From assembly GCA_914767715.1 (NCBI GenBank), contig OU612073.1, positions 25,420,001-25,484,000 of the forward strand: DNA of 64,000 nucleotides, read 5' to 3'. Under the pieces are notes generated by a model that saw only the letters and a program-made list of their open reading frames with translations, made no database searches and was not told where the DNA came from. Source of the stretch: Membranipora membranacea. Its lineage: Eukaryota; Bryozoa; Gymnolaemata; Cheilostomatida; Membraniporidae. Shown piece by piece: positions 59,426-64,000 of the stretch. Every line of letters starts with the position of its first letter. The stretch's first letter is position 1. Made by a program: the position numbers and the translations under genes.

Positions 59426-61349
59426 CTACATGGCCGGAATTTCTCTGATACTTGTAGCCTGTCCCACTCTTATTGGCCTAGATGGCATTATTTTACTGTA
59501 TTTAGGAGCCTGAGCGTGTAGCTGCGGTTCTGATATATATCTCGGCTCCATTTCTGCACCTCCGTATATTGGATGGTAGCTGAGTAACTGGGGCGCTCTG
59601 AAAGTAATAGTAGGTAAATATGTGATAGCTGCTGATAAAGCTAAAAGAGAACAGTGCAGCTTCGCCACTATGCTTTTCTTCTCCTCACAATTGATATTTA
59701 CTATTAACTTAGTGTTACCAAAGCAATGTCAGCTTTCAATTTTCCGCTGGCCAAGTATTGTCACAAGCAAGAGTTGTGCACTCACAACAAGAGGCTGATA
59801 TGTTCTAGTTCTGTTCTATAACCATTAACAGGCCATTTCACAGGACCACAAGCTAAGAAAAATTAAACAAATGAAAATGAAAATCATTTTTAACATCCCC
59901 TTGGTCTAACCATAGACTTATCCCCCTCTAACTCTATGGGTCTAACCAAGTCATGACAATCACCCAGAAAGTTTCAGTTTCTGGTGGACCAGAAACCGAA
60001 ATTTGATTGTTAGTGTATTTTTATTCAGATTCAATATTTTGATATTTCTTACCCGGGCGCCTCATCGTAACCATAAGCTGGTCCATCATATGGTAGGGGG
60101 TGTGTCCGCTCGTCCCCATGATAGCTAGATGGGTAATAAACTCCAGACTCGACTGGTCTCACAGCGTCATAGGGTACTCTATAGGAGGCTCCGTAAGGGG
60201 CGCCATAGGGCCGATAACCAGGGGCTCTATTAGGAGCTGAATAGACTGCGCTGTGATGGGCCTCACCAGTGTTAGAAGGAGGTATTGTGTAGGAGTCATA
60301 GAAGTTCTGTCCCGGCAACTGGAAAATAATATGATGAGAATGCTTGAGGGCTCGTGCTTGTTATACAAAAGGTGAGGGTACAATACATACAGTCCTATCA
60401 TCTGCAGATTGTATTAGTTATTACTGACAGGCCGCTGTCATAAGGCATCAAATTAGGGAACACAAGAAATACAAACCCCCAATTATATACAAGGAGAACA
60501 AAACTTGAGAACATGTAGTTGCAGAAGACACACTGCAGGTAACTCATATCTCGTCGGACAAAGAGTTGTTATGTTATATTTCTGCGAGATTTTGAGCTAG
60601 GCACATCGATGTTGATGTTACGTATCTAACAGGGATCGCTCACCTCTTGATATAGATTAGTGAGATCAGGATTCTGTTTATATCCTGATTTATCGACAGC
60701 GTCTCGAGTCGATTGTGACTCGCTATCAGAGTCTTGATCGGAGTGAGTTTGAGGCGAGCAACAGGATACACAACACCTGTAATACAGTCATATGTACAAA
60801 GCATAGCCTGAGAACTACATAACATAGTCTGAGAACTACATTACATAGTCTGAGACACACAAAACTTAGTCTGAGAACTATAAAAGATAGCCTGATAACT
60901 ACAAAAAGTAACCTGCGAGGCATTCACTCTTCACCATTTAGAAGTTACCCTCCTCACATTTCTCAGGTCACAGATTATGCATAATGAATGATTTTAATTG
61001 AATCAAGGTTACTGTGGGCTCCAGGTGTCACAGAAAATCAGCGGGCTGTGTGACAAGGGTAACAAGGCCCCAGGAATCATTAATGTTACCAAATTGAGAA
61101 GACAATGTTTATTGAGCCTACTTAATACAACGTACTTTGATTTTTCGTAATTACAGTTGTCATGATAAGAAAAGAAATGAAAAGAATGCCTACGAATAAT
61201 TAAATTGTATGAGAATAAATCACTGACCTCCTGCGTTTAGGTGAAGCTTCCACGGAGACATCAGAGGTTGATGGCAGAGGAGAGTCTAGCTTTTCTTTTT
61301 TCTCAAAACAGGTACAACAATGTAGGCAACTGCAGCAGCAGCACAAATA
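59426..61349 (-). CDS. Cys-rich, Pro/Tyr-rich membrane-protein tail (5' partial, four exons; Shisa/STMC6-like?)
   Basis: Minus-strand exons are 61349-61228, 60776-60644, 60318-60053 and 59597-59426, with matching phases and stop TAG at 59428-59426. The visible protein begins with a dense Cys cluster (YLCCCCSCLHCCTCFEKK), has a second one (RCCVSCCSP) and then an Asp/Ser acidic stretch. It continues with Tyr/Pro-rich repeats (YRPYGAPYGASYRVPYD, PYDGPAYGYDEAPG). A membrane helix immediately upstream is expected but lies beyond exon 61349, probably beyond the LINE that occupies the intron. Cys clusters next to a helix followed by a Pro/Tyr tail recall the Shisa/STMC6 group, whose tails are palmitoylated and bind WW proteins. 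No PPxY is present, so this is only a suggestion. Confidence 0.72.
60790..60915. repeat. Degenerate tandem repeat in an intron
   Basis: About five copies of a 24-27-bp unit of the form ATAGYCTGAGAACTACAWAA lie in the first visible intron of the Cys-rich gene. Confidence 0.85.
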
Positions 61350-61385
61350 CTGTAAGAACAAGGTGGAGAAAGAGGTAAGAATAAA

Positions 61386-63461
61386 CCTTTGTCTAAATTA
61401 AAACCTACGTTTACAACTCGCAGAACATTCTCCGACAGTAATGTCGATAATCTTCAAGCATGCTTAGATACCACACTTTGGGACAATCTCACAGATGCCA
61501 ATGACAACATCAACCAGCGGACTGAAACGATAACTGACTACATTAATTTCTGCACAGACCTATGCATACCACCAAAGGAAGTTAAAAAATATGCCAACAA
61601 AAAGCCGTGGATTACAAAGCGCATTCTGGATATGATAGATGAGAAACATGACGCCCACAAAAATGGAAATAAAAAACTCTACCATAAACTCAAAAAGCAA
61701 GTCTCAAAAGAAAATAAAAAAGCCAGAGAAGAATATTCCCTAAAAATCCAACAACATTTAGCCAGTGATCCTGCAAACGCTTGGAACGACATTAAAAAAA
61801 TTAGCGGACTTCCAACCAGCAACTCCAAGTCACAACCAGATATTAACTTCCAACCCGAAGAACTCAACAACTTCTTTGCCAGATTTGAGAAACAAGACAC
61901 TCAGCCACCACAACCTGCTTACGAAAACCTAACTGCTCCTCCCTGCATAATAGATGAAAAATCAGTTCTGATACAACTCAAACGCCTCAACTCTAGAAAG
62001 GGTGCTGGACCTGATGGTCTGATACCAAGAGCATTAAAACTCTGTGCTGACCAACTAGCGCCTGTAATTACGGATATATTCAACTTCTCTCTAGACTCTC
62101 AAACAACTCCTAATATATGGAAATCGGCCATCATCAAACCACTGCCAAAAACTGACAAGCCAAATCAACTTAAACACTTCCGACCAATAGCCCTGACAAG
62201 CTGCTTATGTAAAACAATGGAACGTCTGCTGAAAAGCAATATAGTTAAAAACACTCCTCTCGACAATCACCAATTTGCCTACCGAGCTAAAAGATCAACC
62301 CAGGATGCAGTATTATGCCTTATTACCACAATAACTAGTTACATAGACCTTCAAGCTGCCAACTATGCAAGATGCCTATTTCTCGACTTCTCGTCTGCAT
62401 TTAACACCATCAGTGTCAGTAATCTCCTCACAGAACTGCAACATCTAGACTCCAGAGTTACAAACTGGGTGTCGAGTTTCCTGACAGGCAGAACACAAAG
62501 AACAATAGTAAACAATATTCTCTCAACATCAATCACCACCAACACAGGAACACCCCAGGGTTCTGTCCTCAGTCCTCTATTATACTCAGTGTATACAAAT
62601 AGGATTAGGTCAGAACAGAGCAATACAACTATTTTAAAATATGCTGATGACACTGTCTTGTATTGTTGGTTGCATCTCTGATAATAATGACTTGTCTAAT
62701 TATTTTAATGAGATCAATAGAATCTCTGGTCTATGCAAAGAACTCGATTTATTACTTAATCCTTCTAAAACCCAAGAGATGCTTTTCTCCACTAAGAGAG
62801 ATAAACCTGACAGTCCTACTCTCGAATTAAATGGTGTAAATATAGATTTTTGTGACAATGTTAAATATTTGGGAGTTCTCTTTGATAACAAATTACGTTT
62901 CGAAGATCATGTCAATAATGTTGTATCCAAAGCAAATCAGAGAATGTTTGTCATCAGAACCTTTAATTATCAGAGTACAAAGCCTTTAGCCTGCATGTTA
63001 TTTAAAAGTTTTATTGTATCCATTCTAACCTACTGCCTACCTATTTTGTTCACTAGTATTTATTCACGAGACAAGAAAGCTCTGAGAAAGTTTTTTAAGC
63101 AAGGCGACAGACTAGGTCTTGATATTGGGGACCTAGATTCAGTCATATCAAAACGTACAAAGAACCTGGCCCTGCAGATAATACATGATGACGAACATTT
63201 TTTAAACAATTTTCTTGAGAAACTCCCCTCTGGCAGATATCGCAGCCTTAAATACAGAACTGCCTGGGGTAAAGACTCATTCCTCAGACACTTGATTTTG
63301 ATATTGCAAGATATTTTTTAATCCACTAGAAGTCAGACATTACTTTACTCATTTTGTTTATGTTTCTTTTTGGTATTCCCTACTCATGTAACAGTATAAA
63401 CACTCAATCTCGCAGCATACCTAATGTTTGTGACAAAATAAACCAACCAACCAACCAAAGG
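61386..63461 (+). mobile_element. 5'-truncated CR1/Rex1-like LINE
   Basis: The insert begins inside the ORF, downstream of the endonuclease domain, and ends in a (ACCA/CCAA)n tail at 63441-63457. Short 3' repeats instead of poly-A are usual for CR1/L2/Rex1-clade LINEs. Possible 6-bp target duplications AGGTAA lie at 61373-61378 and 63460-63465. It sits just upstream (in the minus sense) of exon 61349 of the Cys-rich gene, so it probably lies in that gene's intron, in the antisense direction. Confidence 0.85.
61389..63321 (+). pseudogene. LINE reverse transcriptase, one frameshift
   Basis: The first frame (61389-62681) has the linker NKKPWITKRILDMI and the reverse-transcriptase motifs RKGAGPDGLIPRALK, FRPIALTSCLCKTMERLL, FLDFSSAFNTIS, NTGTPQGSVLSPLLYS and catalytic KYADDTVLY (62640-62651). 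Right after YADD the frame shifts. The thumb and C-terminal region continue at 62641-63321 (NPSKTQEMLFSTKRDKP, VKYLGVLFDNKLRFEDHVNN). It is otherwise free of stops, so it is a young copy that has lost its endonuclease by 5' truncation and one base to an indel between 62652 and 62685. Confidence 0.88.
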
Positions 63462-64000
63462 TAACTGAGCCGAGCCTTTACATAAGCCGTGTAGAAATTT
63501 TAGCCTTAGAACTCGGATCCCTGAAATGCCTTTTTTATGAGTGTTTATTGCTCGAGGTAAAAAGGATATATAAATAGATAAAGTGGAATCAGTGAGAGAA
63601 AGGCAAAAAGTGGAATCAAGTGAGAGAAAGGCAAAAAGATAAATTCAAAGTGTAGATAAAGTAAAGGGACAGCCTGTTAGCCTGTGCCTAGAGTGTAGAC
63701 TGTGGCTAGAGTGTAGACTGCCTAGAGTGTAGACTGCCTAGAGTGTAGACTGTGGCTAGAGTGTAGACTGCGGCTAGAGTGTAGACTGCCTAAGTTAAAA
63801 GCTCGAAGGGAAGATAGAAGACACACCAGTAAGGACTCACAGGATACCCTTCCTGCCCTCACTAGCTGCAGTTGTCACTGTCCCCCGCAAACAGGAAACA
63901 AGGCTCGCGGGCACGCAAGTCTTAGAGCCCGTCCCCAATGCCTTTTTTATGGTTGTAGAGAGACCCATCAGAGCACAACAAAGACCTCTCACCCTCTCAT
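63462..64000. other. Region beyond the LINE with tandem repeats
   Basis: No exon of the Cys-rich gene was recognised here, so the N-terminal part must lie further right. The sequence is mainly the minisatellites listed separately. A 12-mer GCCTTTTTTATG occurs at 63530 and 63941. Confidence 0.5.
63585..63795. repeat. Two adjacent minisatellites
   Basis: AGTGGAATCAGTGAGAGAAA-type units of about 28 bp occur twice (63580-63640). Then CTAGAGTGTAGACTG followed by CC, TGG or CGG occurs about seven times (63687-63795), with a unit of 15-18 bp. Confidence 0.92.

Overview
The window is eukaryotic, AT-rich animal DNA. Its genes are split by short GT-AG introns. The domain set is metazoan: immunoglobulin-like, PAN/apple, C-type lectin, EGF, chitin-binding, SLC17 transporter, actinoporin-like. 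Mobile elements are very diverse (P, hAT-like, piggyBac-like, Mutator-like and Harbinger-like DNA elements, a Ty3/gypsy relic, and CR1/Rex1-like and other LINEs). A marine invertebrate, possibly a non-bilaterian, fits best, but the species cannot be fixed from sequence alone. No bacterial-type operon, CRISPR array, rRNA or confident tRNA was seen.

Layout. 0.7-3.2 kb (+): 3' part of a membrane Ig-like gene. 3.5-7.3 kb (-): secreted PAN plus C-type-lectin gene with an apparent one-base frameshift. 8-11.7 kb (-): a decayed LINE abutting a truncated Ty3/gypsy element with gag, zinc knuckle, protease, primer-binding site and LTR. 12-16.7 kb (+): SLC17-type transporter pseudogene whose introns hold a TTAA-flanked foldback element and a hAT-like element. 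16.7-24 kb: gene-poor, with another small hAT-like element. 24.1-28.6 kb: a 41-bp minisatellite split by a complete 4.05-kb P-type transposon with a degenerate THAP transposase. 29.8-38 kb (+): an intact 13-exon secreted gene (chitin-binding domain, 14 EGF domains, C-type lectin) with five tandem near-identical exons. 38-43 kb: Harbinger-like MITE, LINE endonuclease fragment and a perfect 54-bp-arm hairpin. 43.3-47.5 kb (-): an intact nine-exon C2H2-finger, transposase-like gene. 48.4-53.4 kb (+): a SAM-domain (SAMD3-like) gene with a frameshift and an in-frame stop. 54.9-55.8 kb (-): an intact intronless actinoporin-like protein with a C-terminal membrane anchor. 56.5-58.8 kb: a 2.3-kb element with 9-bp target duplication. 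59.4-61.3 kb (-): 3' exons of a Cys-rich, Pro/Tyr-rich protein. 61.4-63.5 kb (+): a CR1/Rex1-like LINE, apparently inside an intron of that gene.

The host genes share no evident pathway. Several encode cell-surface or secreted recognition proteins (Ig, PAN/lectin, EGF/lectin, actinoporin-like), a typical fast-evolving invertebrate recognition and defence repertoire. The most distinctive observations are: (i) exact tandem duplication of symmetrical EGF exons; (ii) a triplicated 5' splice site in the same gene; (iii) an 84-bp palindromic insertion that appears to have created that gene's present stop codon; (iv) a structurally complete P element inside a minisatellite; (v) a membrane-anchored actinoporin-like protein. 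Exon models were built by hand from splice signals and reading phase. Phase bookkeeping closes exactly for the Ig, EGF-lectin and transposase-like models. The PAN-lectin and SAM models are each off by exactly one base, and this is reported as such.
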